Source: Gadus chalcogrammus
Taxonomy: Eukaryota; Chordata; Actinopteri; Gadiformes; Gadidae
Length of the DNA stretch: 64,000 nucleotides
Direction: 5' to 3'
Assembly: GCF_026213295.1 (NCBI RefSeq)
Contig: NC_079423.1
Span: 14,770,972-14,834,971, forward strand
Every line of letters begins with the position of its first letter. The first letter of the stretch is position 1. Made by a program: the position numbers and the translations under genes. Below, piece after piece: positions 12,186-22,880 of the stretch. Below the pieces are notes generated by a model that was given only the letters and a program-made list of their open reading frames with translations, was not told the origin of the DNA and ran no database searches.

Positions 12186-12490
12186 CCCTGTTGGTCTTGT
12201 CCTGTATATCTTGTCTCGTCTCCTCCCGTCCCCACTCTCGTCTTCATCCTGGTCATTATCCAAGTCGTTACCACCATTTTATTTCTCTCAGTCTCTCCTT
12301 CCCCATCAATCCATCTCTCTGCCTTCTCCTTGTCGTCCGTAATGTATGGGGGGGATGGGGCGCACGTGTCCCTCGACCAGATCCTGTACTTTGTCTTCAT
12401 AGTGGATGCGGATATTTATGCCTTTCCATTATAAGGGATTGAATCAATAATTGTTGGGCGGGCGGAGTTATGGTTCAGAGTGGGTGGGGG

Positions 12491-12520
12491 GAGAGGAGGA
12501 GGAGGAGGAGGAGGAGGAGA
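12491..12520. repeat. (GGA)n trinucleotide repeat
   Basis: About nine units. Confidence 0.9.
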
Positions 12521-12754
12521 AAAAGGAGACCAGCAATCAGTTAGATCTTTCTGGGTTGCGGTCTCACCCGGCCTCCCCTCCCTCCTCCCTAACCCCACCC
12601 CCTGCATGTCTCCTCCCACTGCTGACGCCGGAGACAGGAGCGGCCGCTGAAGGTTCTGAAGGAGAGAAGACGCATACAGGCAGTGAAGGGGATGAGGTTA
12701 GGGCTGGGGCTGTAACCTCTCTCTCTCCGTCTCCCCTGTGAAATAAATGGTTAA

Positions 12755-12775
12755 GGGCCCTTACATAGTCGACGC
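12755..12775 (+). repeat. Harbinger left terminal inverted repeat
   Basis: Twenty-one bases, a perfect reverse complement of 14109-14129. Preceded by the TAA target duplication at 12752-12754. Confidence 0.85.
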
Positions 12776-12973
12776 GAGCGACGCGCGTAAACCTCGTGAG
12801 TGACGCGAGCGTCGCGCTTCCTTTCATAGTCTACACAGCATACGCGAACGTCGCGGGCAATGCATGACATGCAATACACCACTCACGCCATGGGTGGCAG
12901 CAGAGTCACCGGTGTTTTCGCGGGGGGACGTTCCAGGTGACGTTCCGATCAAAGTGGCTACGGAAGATGAGTG

Positions 12974-13273
12974 ATGAAGCGCAGAGATATGCGGTGGTAT
13001 GTGCGCCCTTTAAATACCACACGATATCAGGATGGGGAATTTGTTTCTCTGGTGCTTCCAATGCGAAGCATGGACGAGGAGAGGCATTTCCCGTATTTTC
13101 GGATGTCGGCGCCAAAGTTTGATGATCTCCTTTCGCGAGTCATCCGATATCTTCACGACTCACCAAAACCGGCCCTTGTCAGGGAGCAGCTGGCAGATTA
13201 TTTTTTGTCAGATGCTGGCGTGTTTCCCCACCAGTACAATGTGCTACGATTGGGTATGCGCACTGACCAATAA
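12974..13273 (+). pseudogene. Harbinger (HARBI1-like) transposase relic: N-terminus joined to C-terminus
   Basis: Open frame of 99 codons from the ATG at 12974 to TAA at 13271-13273. Stop codon TGA at 12968 closes the frame upstream. Residues 3-14 (RRDMRWYVRPLN) resemble the RRWWVRP-type start of Harbinger transposases. Residues 21-56 (GEF, then DEERHF, then YFRMSAPKFDDLLSRV at 41-56) match the conserved N-terminal block that precedes the catalytic domain. Residues 69-87 (VREQLADYFLSDAG at 69-82, then VFPHQ) resemble the extreme C-terminus of the family, where an R-E-x-L-x-x-YF block is followed by a short tail. HARBI1-type proteins are usually about 350 aa, so roughly 250 residues, including the whole DDE nuclease core, are missing between positions 64 and 69. 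The reading frame survives the deletion. An AATAAA overlaps the stop (13269-13274). The N-terminal identity is fairly secure; the C-terminal match is from memory of the family and needs alignment. Confidence 0.7.
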
Positions 13274-13299
13274 ATGTATATACATTGGTCACTTGGAAG

Positions 13300-13760
13300 C
13301 ATGACTTTTGATTCATTAGTTATCATGTTACACAAGTTACCTAATTTGGTTTACGTCAAACTCATTAATTCATATCCATATAAAATGTTTATACAACGAG
13401 CTATTGCCGTGACAGATGAATGAATTATTTAAGTGTAGGCCTATAGCCAAAGGCTTTAAGCTATAGCGCATAATGTCCACAGAAATTATATGGTAGGCAA
13501 AATTATTAGAGAAAAGGGGTTTATTTATCAAATACAGAAAATAGTCCCACCATACACGCACACATTTTTCATTCACTACACACTCACGCTTTCAAATTTC
13601 ATTCACTCAAAGAGGCTACTGAACTTATGTTTCACACAGAACATGAACATTTATGTTTCACATAGAACGTGAACACAAAACATTACGTAATTAATTCAAA
13701 TAGGCTAATTCTAAAACAAATAAGGCCAGCAATAGAACGAATATCGGGTGACAAGAAGAT
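13300..13760. other. AT-rich non-coding interior of the Harbinger element
   Basis: Between the transposase relic and the minus-strand relic the sequence is AT-rich and broken by stops in all frames. It probably holds decayed 3' untranslated sequence of the two convergent genes. I see no recognisable motif in it. Confidence 0.4.
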
Positions 13761-13762
13761 CA

Positions 13763-13879
13763 TTAAAATGGCTCACAATCCCGCATCAGCTGTCTGATGT
13801 CGCGCATCAAAATAGCACTTTGACCCTGTGGAAGGGTTCGCATAAATTGGCTCAGATAATTAGTAAAAGAGACGTCAAG
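13763..13879 (-). pseudogene. Possible Harbinger accessory-protein (MADF/Myb-BESS-like) C-terminal relic
   Basis: On the minus strand a frame open for 38 codons ends in TAA at 13763-13765. It reads LSQFMRTLPQGQSAILMRDI and then RQLMRDCEPF. The pattern of an aromatic residue, LP, and then a hydrophobic helix I-x-x-L-M resembles BESS-type tails on the MADF/Myb-like proteins encoded opposite the transposase in Harbinger elements. A charged stretch (ERMRERDKND) lies just upstream in a different frame, which suggests one frameshift at about 13870-13880. No DNA-binding domain is left. The location inside the element, the orientation and the helix pattern support the call; sequence length is too short for certainty. 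Confidence 0.4.
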
Positions 13880-14108
13880 TCATTCTTATCACGTTCCCGC
13901 ATCCTCTCATATGTTCTTCTGTAAATATAACCTATAGTAGTAATAATGTACAATATTTGCAGTATCGCCCCCACCGACAACGCTTGGTATTGCATGGTTC
14001 GGCGCGTCGCGTATCAAAAATTTGGAGGACGCGTTTGGCTACGCTTCGACGCTTAATGGCGGCCGAAGCGTCGCATCGCGTAGCCTTTTGGACGCGTAGC
14101 GTAGCGTT

Positions 14109-14129
14109 GCGTCGACTATGTAAGGGCCC
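14109..14129 (-). repeat. Harbinger right terminal inverted repeat
   Basis: Twenty-one bases ending in GGGCCC, matching the left end in inverted orientation and followed by the TAA copy at 14130-14132. Confidence 0.85.
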
Positions 14130-14139
14130 TAAGGCTCAA

Positions 14140-14239
<100 letters not shown>

Positions 14240-14439
14240 GGGTGTGGACAACTAATATTTTCCCTGGTTGAGTAATCTTGAGGTAATGTGAACGAATATT
14301 CGATGCATGAATATTAATTTTTATGCTTGTGTATTGTGTACTGTTTTTCTGTGCATGAGCAAAAGTAAGTTTAACCCAAGCAGTGCTAAAAAACATCTTC
14401 AGTTCCGTCCGTTAATTCGTGTTCATTCGAATCACCTTT

Positions 14440-14690
14440 TCTCGTAAGCGTCGCAGGTGTGATACATTTTTTTCGGGCAAACGGCGTCGCCTTAAACTCT
14501 CTATCGGCGTCACGCTTCGCTGCCTGTGCACCGGGGGGGGGGGCGCGCATCGAGGCCTGACACCGACTGAAGCGAGGAGCACGGAGGGGGTGGGAGGTCT
14601 GGCGTAAGAGGCTTACGGCCCCCTCCTGGCGGGCGTCCGTCCGGGGACAGAGCGCCCGGGCTGGGCTGAGCCGCCGCTTTATCTGCCTCC
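14440..14690. promoter_or_regulatory. CpG-dense segment
   Basis: GC-rich with roughly two dozen CpG in 250 bp, including ggcgcgc, tccgtccg and gagccgccgc. It lies between two CA arrays and just outside the Harbinger element. It contains a short G run (14532-14541). Confidence 0.4.
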
Positions 14691-14750
14691 CACTGAGTTA
14701 GCGCAGGCAATCATATGACCAGCCCCTGCTCGGCTTGGATGGTTCTGCAA

Positions 14751-14754
<4 letters not shown>

Positions 14755-14833
<79 letters not shown>
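14755..14833. repeat. (CA)n microsatellite, 79 bp
   Basis: Uninterrupted. Confidence 0.95.
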
Positions 14834-14837
<4 letters not shown>

Positions 14838-15000
14838 AATCCCAACCCATGAGGAAAAAATATCTAAACGCGCACAGCAAACATGAACGCACACACAGGG
14901 GTAAGCTTAAAACCCGAACGCACTGCTGACTCTGACATCTTTAATTTCCGTATTTTAACTTTTTTTTAGTTTCTGTTTGTCGCAAACACAAGTATGTAGT

Positions 15001-15059
15001 GGGAGGGGGGTGATGGGTTGGAGGGGAGTGGGAGTGGGGGGGGGGGCGGGGGGTTGGGG
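15001..15059 (+). other. Quadruplex-prone G tract
   Basis: At least eight G runs of three or more, two of them six or longer, within 59 bp. Confidence 0.6.
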
Positions 15060-15202
15060 ACTGTCAGAACACTCACAAAGCTCTTGGAGTGGGAGAATTA
15101 TGTTTTGGACACTGCAGAACTGCATTCTGGGACTTTCTTAGAGCAAAGCTTTATCCTGGCTGCCTGGGTCGCTGTTGTGAACACAGAATAGGCAGGTCTC
15201 TC

Positions 15203-15220
15203 GGGGGGGGGGGGGGGGGG
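15203..15220 (+). repeat. 18-G homopolymer
   Basis: Uninterrupted G run. Confidence 0.9.
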
Positions 15221-16525
15221 AGTTGTATTTTTTGTGATAGTTTTTACAGCACCATATGGTTTCAAACACCAAGAAGGACAACCTCAGCGAGCCACTGGAA
15301 GCGGTTTAACTTTCCGAATTTTGGAGGTTGCCTTTAGTGCCATTTCAGAGTCACTGGAGGAGAGTCACAGTTTAAGTTATTTATCTTTGAGTTAAATCTG
15401 AGTTGATTTTGCCAACTTTCAAACAGAACTGAACAGTGCACCAAATGCCTTTGCAGAAAATCCTCTCAGAAAATGATCTGATGTTTCGATTGGTCTTTCA
15501 TGTGAGTTATGTTAGATCACAAATTACTTGAAAAGCTGAAAACCATGAACCTGTCCATTTAGCTTAGGTAGATCGTCCTGGATGCTAAGTGGTAGCATAT
15601 GGAAGCGTATTGAAGGTATTAATACTAATGAAACAAAATAAATGAAGGCAAAGTTACACTTTACAATTTACAACGTCAGTACATAAAGGCCGCTGAACAC
15701 CTTACCTCCTCAATCCAAAGTTGTCTCTCCTATTACTCCTGACTCATTTCGCGGAAAGGCTTTGGAACTCTTGCTTGGGTCCTTGAACCTCAAGGGGTCC
15801 TTTTTACCAGCATTTACCAAAAAGGTACAATAAAAGTTGCAATGGCCTGTAAGGAATGCTACTCGCTTAAATGAGTACTATCATTTTTGCCAACTATTCT
15901 TTGCACACACTGTGCTGAGGCTGTCGTTGTATTTTCCTTTCTCAACCTTTTTATGCGTTGGCTGTGTTGCTATTGCTAGCTGTTAGCGCTGTCGCCGGTG
16001 GCGGTTAGCAGTACCCTTGGCCCCCAAACTGCGTCCCCAGACTGTGACGCTCCCCTGGGGGCTTGGCGGAGCATCGCGTTCCCCATAAATCACGGCCACC
16101 AACCAAGCTAGCAGTGCTGCGTTAGCATTTAGCGCTGCCCCGTAGTATTTAGCGATGTGCTCGCCGGAGCACAAGGGTCACAAGAAAGAATGATTTATTA
16201 TCCCACAAATACCTTTTTGGCTATTTCTATTGAGTCATTTAGAAGATGCTTATATCCTTAGGTGTTTGACGGAGCATTTGGTGGTGACGGAGATTAACCA
16301 GTTTGCGTTTGTTTCTTGGAGTATAAATAGTTTACTTAGTTTAAAATGTGGGTTTGACTTTACACAGTTCACGATGCGGTGCAGAAGAGGTAATGCAGTA
16401 GGTCACGGATAACATAAACCGAGGTGTAATGGAAACCAGAGCTAGAGTTTACACATTTTATGAGCCGTTATTGATTACAGCTCATAACAGACTTTCCATC
16501 CTAGAATCACATTATAGAACCTGTG
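15221..16525. other. Mostly unique DNA
   Basis: Only the SINE tail fragment at 16229 is recognisable. Confidence 0.5.
16229..16257 (-). mobile_element. SINE family B tail fragment
   Basis: The inverted tail motif tgagtcatttagaagatgct followed by tatatcc matches the 3' end of the family B copies. No tRNA-like head is visible, so only the tail remains. Confidence 0.45.
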
Positions 16526-16562
16526 CGTGCGTGCGCGCGTGCGCGTGTGTGTGTGTGCGTGT
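16526..16562. repeat. GC/GT alternating tract
   Basis: gcgtgcgcgcgtgcgcgtgt-type alternation followed by GT. Confidence 0.85.
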
Positions 16563-16567
16563 GGCAC

Positions 16568-16729
16568 CGACTGGAAACGGTTGACAGCACTCAGTTTGTC
16601 CACTGCATTGAAGTCATGCAGATTTGTTGCTGCAGTGTGTGTGCGTGTGCGCTCGTTCGCACATCAATGACTGAAAATGATTGAGGCACTCAGTTTGTCA
16701 AAAGCATTGATGTCATGCAGAGTTTTCTG

Positions 16730-16798
<69 letters not shown>
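16568..16798 (+). repeat. Tandem duplication of about 100 bp, each unit ending in a GT array
   Basis: Units start at 16568 and 16668. Both contain gcactcagtttgtc and gcattga(a/t)gtcatgcag and run into a GT array. The first array is short and interrupted (16634-16650); the second is a pure 65-bp run (16734-16798). A third GT/GC array precedes unit 1 (16526-16562), so the array itself may have seeded the duplication. Confidence 0.75.
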
Positions 16799-16799
<1 letters not shown>

Positions 16800-18210
16800 G
16801 GGGCGAGCGGGTCCTTCACTGCAGGCTGGCTGATTGTGATTTACTATTTCAATGATTCTGTGTTTAATCAAGCGGTCAGGGAGGAGGGCTCTCTCCGCTG
16901 ACACCCCGAGGCTCAGACCCCTCCTCAGATCCCTGCAGATAAAAGTCAAGTCCAGTTTTCACGGTGCGGCGTGGGCTTGATATGGGCTTTAGTTTGAGGT
17001 TTTTCCAGCCCGAGACGGTGAGGGTGGTATAAATGTCAGCAAATGACCTTTTACGAAGTAATTTACTCAGTCCGGAGGGCTGATACAGTGCCTGCCTGTC
17101 CGCGGCTACTTTCACCTAAAAAAAATATATAAGGACACAGACCTGTACACTCGCACCCTAGGGAGCGAGGAACGAAGGCATAAATATGTCCTTCCTTTGC
17201 ACGCACCCAAACATAGATAAAATCATGCTAATGTATTTGTAAAAATGAATGGGAAGTGAATGCAAATGTCACAGCCAGCCTCAGCCGACAAGATACCTGC
17301 TATATTCCTGCTCGGGCTTAGACGACCACCTATGTGAGACTAATACGGCTGTAATGTATTCCATGGATGTCGTCCTCTCAGTTGGCATTTAGGCTATGGG
17401 GCTATTTCGGTGGTCTTTTAATGTAGCCACCAAGCTAACGCAGGCTAATTATATCCAGCTTGTGTTTGGGTTTTCTAAAATCTGCCTCATTAGTTCGGGG
17501 ACAGGAAGACAAACTGCCAGTCCCAGATTAATCGCCAGGGTGCATTCGGTAGCCAATGCTCAAGTGTCACGCTGAAAAGGGCATTTTTGTCATTTCTTTC
17601 GGATCCATCCACATCTATTTTTCTGTTTTTTCAGCATCTTGGCTGGATGCATTCCATGCTTCTCTTCCCCCCTTTGTTTTCTTTCAGCGGTATAATTTAC
17701 TTTTGGTGGTTTGGCAATGGGTGCAGAAAAGGTTCAGGGAGCAGGGCAAGGGTAATTCTGTTTTTCTTATTGTCGATGAAATAACCTATAGTTCCAACGT
17801 TTCCTTTCTATCAAGCCGTCAGAGAATGAACACTCAGACAATCCTATTATTTTCCCAAAAGAAAATTTAGAACAAGTCTGGATTGGATTGATTAGTGGAA
17901 TCCGTTCGTCTTTTCAATTTATTGCACTTCCTGTGCGTACCTCAATCCTGTTTCCTCGACTGTTGCTTAACACCGCTGTTTTGGGAAATCTATCAAAATG
18001 ATTACTAAAGATGGATACTGCTGACCAAAGCAACTGTAAGGTTTTCCGGTCTGTGTTAATGTTTATTAACACAGCGAGAGAAGACCTTTTGATTGGTACA
18101 TTCGGGAGATCAGCATTCAAAACATAATAAACGGAATCACAAACTGCTATAAGTTGTGGACTTGCTTTGAAAGATTCAGAAAGTTGTAGCTATCATAACA
18201 GCAGCAGAAC
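16799..18210. other. Unique DNA with one short dispersed repeat
   Basis: Holds the repeat copy at 17365 and a 9-bp-arm hairpin (tgtgttaat/attaacaca) at 18052-18073. The 104-codon frame at 17556-17870 has no recognisable product. Confidence 0.5.
17365..17426 (+). repeat. Short dispersed repeat, copy 1
   Basis: Matches 22088-22157 in the same orientation. Shared blocks are gttggcatttaggctatgg and tggtcttttaatgtag, with an 8-9 bp indel between them. Homology begins at ggatgt in both copies. Confidence 0.75.
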
Positions 18211-18241
<31 letters not shown>

Positions 18242-18270
18242 GTGTGTGTGCGTGTGCGTGCGTGCGTGCG
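18211..18270. repeat. (TG)n/(CGTG)n microsatellite
   Basis: GT run drifting into cgtgcgtg units. Confidence 0.9.
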
Positions 18271-18451
18271 CCGTTTGGATTGCAGGCGGCTCATTGAAAG
18301 CCAAGGCCATTGAACTCACTGTACTGCGCCCCACGGATCATTAGCGATGTGCGCCGCATGCTAGCACAGCAAGTGGGCTAGTCGCGCACACGTGTTAGAT
18401 GGCGCAGCACGCCCCCGGAGGCGGTGTTTGCGGTTATCCTCGCTCTTGATG

Positions 18452-18465
18452 GCGCCACCTGCTCA
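18452..18465 (-). promoter_or_regulatory. Weak CTCF-like motif
   Basis: The reverse complement tgagcaggtggcgc matches the CTCF core except at the first two positions. It is on the opposite strand to the site at 20330, so the two are divergent. Confidence 0.3.
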
Positions 18466-19029
18466 GGCAGCCATGCGCACTGGCAGAATGAGGCTCGGAG
18501 GGAAGCTAACCTGAGTGGAGACGCAAGTGTGTGCCATTTGACTGAAGCACTCTTCACGCAGAAATTATATCGCAGGTGAGGGGTGTGTGCTCGGATGTGT
18601 GCACTCACCGCCGTGGCCCACGCTCTCGAGGGCTTGAAGTGTGCATGTCCGACGTGCAAATGGCAAGCGATGCGAGTGCTCGGATTGGAGAGTGTTATGA
18701 ATGTGATTTAATTTTACACACGTTTTGTAGCTCTCGTTAACTACTGAAGAGGGTCTGCGCACATCTATTCCTCATTCTGACCCATTGCTTCCTGTAAGGA
18801 GGTGTGTGTCGCTCGTTTTGAGACTCATTGGCTTGCGGCTCAGTGAATCAAACGTGCGTTGCAGGGTCTGGTTGATTCTGTGACTAACAAGGATGTCGTT
18901 CAGGTGGTCTTCTGTTCCTCCACCGGAAGACCAATTATTAAATGTTGATGTTGTACTTCCTTGTGTGACCATGTAATCGACCATGGCAAATCACGTCACT
19001 CTGCCCTCTCTGTTATTCCTCTTGTCTTA

Positions 19030-19064
19030 TTGATCACCTATTGATCACCTATTGATCACCTCTT
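19030..19064. repeat. 11-bp tandem repeat, three copies
   Basis: ttgatcaccta repeated three times, the last changed at its end. Confidence 0.85.
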
Positions 19065-20329
19065 GTGTATAAGGTGTTGTCTGCAGGTAGACGGGCAGCT
19101 GCCAAAACATGTTTTTTTAGTAACAAGATCCTATCAGTAATCATCCTTTTCACAGCCTTTATTTTCAAATTTCTTGTTCTGTTTGAGACGTTCGGATGAA
19201 AACAGGAACAAAAGGAAAACTGATTTAAATTTTCTGTCCGACGGGAATCTTGTGAGTGCGAGAACTAGCCTAAGGGGTCGAGAGGTCACCAAAGGTCATC
19301 AGGTCGACTAGTACATAATGAAGTTACATTCAATACCCTTTGTAGTTTATTTTAACTAATTAGACGTAACACTGAGCCCTATTCATAGAGGTTAAATCTT
19401 TTTGCGTCCAAACACAACTTAAGGGAAGTGAAACCAAATCATTCATAATCCTTATTTATAATTCTATTAAAGGTGCCATAAATAAGAGAATAGAGCTATG
19501 GGCATTTATTGTAATAAGTTAGCGACTAGTAAATGCAATGCTCTGAGAATATCTGTTCTGGTTGGCCCTGCCTGTCTCGTTCAATTTAAGACGTCTCCTG
19601 GCTAATTTCTGACCAATTGGGGTTATCTTATCCCTGATTGGGTCAGGGCATCCTTCTTGCCTGTGATTCACATGGGTGCACACACAGCCGTATCATAGGT
19701 GTGTGAAACATTGGTAAAACCTCGGGGTTTGGAGGAGCAGAGAGCGAGGGATGTAATAGAAAATTTAGAGCAAGATTTTGAAGCTAAACAACCATTAAAT
19801 ACTCCCTCCCTCTCTACGTTTCTCCGTCGTTGAGAAGTGAAGCGTCCACACACCTCTGAATGACGGGTGAGACGGATTCCCCGAACCAGTCTGGGAGGAG
19901 ATGACCTGATTGGTCAGTAATGAGCCTGGAGTGTTCTAAAGTCTTAATTGCCTCTAACAGAGGCCGGTGAAGTCAACTCGATACAGATGTTCTCACCGAG
20001 CATTTCCCTGACTGATAGCTGAGGGGGGGCTAATTATTCTCTGATTAAGCTCATAAATCGTACCTACAGCACCTTTTAACTACCAATGTTCGTCTATTGT
20101 CTTTAAAGCGCGTTATGACCTTGGACAGTTATGTCTACATTGTCCAACTTTCAAGTTAGGTGAGATGACAAGACATAACCACAGTGGGGACCGAAAATGG
20201 TCTTAAACAGTGTCTCACGTTAAAAGACATGGCATACAACCATTTCCAAGAGCACTACGGTGGGCATCAGGGGCCAGTCATGTGTAATGAGGACAGGAGT
20301 TTCTGTGAGTTTTGCAGTGAGTGTGTGGG

Positions 20330-20343
20330 CCAGTAGAGGGCAC
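20330..20343 (+). promoter_or_regulatory. CTCF-like motif
   Basis: The 14-mer ccagtagagggcac fits CCASYAGRKGGCRS at every position. CTCF binds such sites to set chromatin loops. It lies in non-repetitive DNA, upstream of a GT array. Motif match only; occupancy unknown. Confidence 0.45.
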
Positions 20344-20516
20344 TGTGGACCTTGTTCTCAGCCTCTGCCCTTCCACTGCATGTGTGAGTGGCCCAGCAGC
20401 CATGCTGTCTGCCAGAGCTGAAGATTTAAACAAAGGGGGTTAATATCAATCAGTGTGCACGTAAACACACTCATAACGCACTAGAGTAATGAAGCAGCAG
20501 TGAGTCAGCCCTTTTC

Positions 20517-20518
<2 letters not shown>

Positions 20519-20560
<42 letters not shown>

Positions 20561-20563
20561 CGC
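20519..20563. repeat. (TG)n microsatellite ending in GCGCGC
   Basis: GT run to 20550, then tatgtgcgcgcgcc. Confidence 0.9.
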
Positions 20564-21472
20564 CATTGCTAGGTATGCTTGTCTGTATGCGTGTTGGTTT
20601 TTGCTTGATGTGTCTGCACACACCCTGAGCAGTGAGTCAGAGGCAGCAAGGGGAGACTGGGATGAGGCCTTGGTTTAAATGTAGTCGCCGTGCCTTGCGT
20701 TACTATAAGTGCTCTCGCCGTAGCGTTTCACTTTCACACCTAAAATCAAATCTCGGGCAGAACCCTGACTCTGCGTTTTCAGCCCATTCATCATACTTGT
20801 AGGACAACCGCGAGAAAGGTACGCATGTTCTGCTGAGAACTTCATAAAGCGAGCTCCCCTTCCAGCCCATTCCATCGTTATGAGTAGCATCCCCCCCCCT
20901 GCTCCCTCTGTGTTGCTAATCTCATCATTAAATTTCTGTCTTGGCTTGTTTATCGCTTTGTCCTCTCGACCTTTGTTTTCACATATAATTACCGTCATCA
21001 TTCCTGCTGTCTGGGGATGCTAATAAACCATAAATCATTATAAGAGGAAAAACGGGCAGAACGTTTTCTCAAGGGTTTGCAGCACAATGAACGGTAGAGC
21101 TGTTTGAGGGTCCGTCGTCAGTAATCCGGCATCAAACACAACACCGCCCACGGAAGAATCACCCACTCAGGCGATAGCATACATAACCACACAAAGATCC
21201 TTGTACACTCTGTGATGTTTACTACTGTGGCTAACCACAGCTAGGGTTGCCTCACATAAGCCCGCTATCACAAATTGCAGGCGAACGCTATGCGGCTATT
21301 CTAACAGATCCTGCCGCCATGCAAACACTATGTTAAGATTATAAACGTATGCAAAAACGCCATTGGCTAATCCAAGAAATGAGCGACAGGAGGAGCAACG
21401 ACCTCAGAGCGCGAAGACAAAATTTCAGTATGTAATCACTTAGAAGTCATTAGGAGACGCATGCATTAGACA

Positions 21473-21586
21473 CACACAGAAACACAAATGCATGCGCAGA
21501 AGCTTGTGCCTGCGTGCGTGCGTGTGCGCGCGCACACACACACACGCATGCACAGAAGCATGCGCACACACACACACACACACAAG
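21473..21586. repeat. CA/GCAT/GCGT compound repeat, Z-prone
   Basis: Alternating purine-pyrimidine throughout 21510-21548, with two copies of gcatgc(g/a)cagaagc and a CA run at the end. Confidence 0.85.
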
Positions 21587-21742
21587 TAGACGTGCACAGG
21601 GCTGTCAAGTATGCTCCCGGGGCGCGTGCTGTGGGTGTGCTGGAATCCTCCGCGCTCCTCTCGCTCTACATTCAATTACAGTCGCCCACAAATTACTGGA
21701 AGAATCTAAGCTAGCATGAGCCGCGCGCTGCCCACGCACCAC

Positions 21743-21745
<3 letters not shown>

Positions 21746-21785
<40 letters not shown>
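21746..21785. repeat. (CT)n microsatellite, 40 bp
   Basis: Uninterrupted. Confidence 0.95.
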
Positions 21786-21787
<2 letters not shown>

Positions 21788-22087
21788 AGCATCCTCTTCC
21801 CTCCTCCGATCGGGGCCAACAGTCAAAGCGGTGGCAGTTTCTTCCCGCTCTCTTCTACTTTTGATCTCGTCGACATTGATCAGAGTGTGTAAATGGAGTA
21901 AACACCTCCCTCCAACACCTCTGGAGGTTTTTAAAACACCCACTGCTGAAATAGGTTGATTGGTCCTCCTGTCTCTTTCCTTGTGTAATACGCGCGCACG
22001 CAGGCATGCACACACTCTGAGTCTGGTCATGTGAGATCTATGCACACGCACAATGGCACACATACTGATTGACACACCTGATTGTCT

Positions 22088-22157
22088 GGATGTGGGCTTC
22101 TAGGTTGGCATTTAGGCTATGGAGATCCAGAGCTATTTTGGTGGTCTTTTAATGTAG
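22088..22157 (+). repeat. Short dispersed repeat, copy 2, flanked by an 11-bp direct repeat
   Basis: Seventy bases homologous to 17365-17426. The flanks are the direct repeat cctgattgtct at 22077-22087 and 22158-22168, exactly bounding the homologous block. This looks like an insertion with target-site duplication, so copy 2 probably arrived here by transposition or templated repair. Confidence 0.75.
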
Positions 22158-22702
22158 CCTGATTGTCTACATAGACAAACAGACATAAAGCCCTTTGTAC
22201 ACGTGCACCCGCAGCCATACATATAAACACACCAAGTATAACCTTGCAAATACGGTCTGTGGTTTCGTGCGTCTTGGTTCCTCGTACTCCCAAGGGTGTG
22301 TTTGACAGCGATGCGTGATGTAAACATTAAAGACATGAAAGCAATGTGGAGGAGTGGTGACTGATTGGCATGAGCTTAAAAATGTCTGTCAGGCTCATCC
22401 CACCTAGTGTGTTTACCTCTTGTAGCAGCCCAAGTTTAATTGTGACCTATGACCTCTGTACAGTGTCATTTCTTCTCTTTTTCAAACCCTTTTCATGTAC
22501 ACTTTCCTGTCTGTGGTACAAAAATAGCCTTTCTTAGGAGCTTCCTTCCTTTTCTTTTTCCCTTTGTTCAAGACTTGGACCCAATGTTGGGCAGCTAACA
22601 TTTAGTGTTTATAGTGTTTAGCTTAATTGTGTCTTTCGGTATGATCCCGCACTTCCTACTGGCTTCACCCTGCACTCTTTAGCCTCCAGCAGGTCTGCCA
22701 TG

Positions 22703-22723
22703 CGGCTAACGGCTAACGGCTAA
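22703..22723. repeat. 7-bp tandem repeat CGGCTAA, three copies
   Basis: Three adjacent units. Confidence 0.8.
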
Positions 22724-22862
22724 GGTTTAACGTGTGTAACCAATGACACGCTGCCTGTAGCTAGCGGCTAACAATAGAGCGAGTGAGTCGGTGTGCCATG
22801 CACCCTCGGGTTGTTAACCTAAAAACTTTTCCGGGAAAACTTGGGTTGAACCCAAACCTCCA

Positions 22863-22880
22863 CCCCCCCCCCCCCCCCCC
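22863..22880 (+). repeat. 18-C homopolymer
   Basis: Uninterrupted C run. Confidence 0.9.

Larger units (their letters stand above)
12755..14129 (+). mobile_element. PIF/Harbinger DNA transposon, internally deleted, with intact ends
   Basis: The element is 1,375 bp. Its 21-bp terminal inverted repeats are perfect: 12755-12775 begins GGGCCCTTACATAG and its reverse complement lies at 14109-14129. It is flanked by a direct TAA (12752-12754 and 14130-14132), the 3-bp target duplication typical of PIF/Harbinger. Just inside both ends the DNA is very CpG-rich (recurring gacgcg-type motifs), unlike the AT-rich interior. The plus strand carries a short relic resembling a Harbinger transposase (12974-13273). 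The minus strand carries a relic resembling the tail of the accessory DNA-binding protein (13763-13879). That opposed two-gene layout is known for autonomous Harbingers. No DDE catalytic core remains, so this copy cannot mobilise itself; it could only have moved using enzyme supplied in trans. A (CA)n array begins 13 bp beyond the right end. Confidence 0.85.
18271..20518. other. Unique DNA with CTCF-like motifs
   Basis: No exon seen. The motifs at 18452 and 20330 and the 11-bp tandem repeat are listed separately. Confidence 0.5.
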
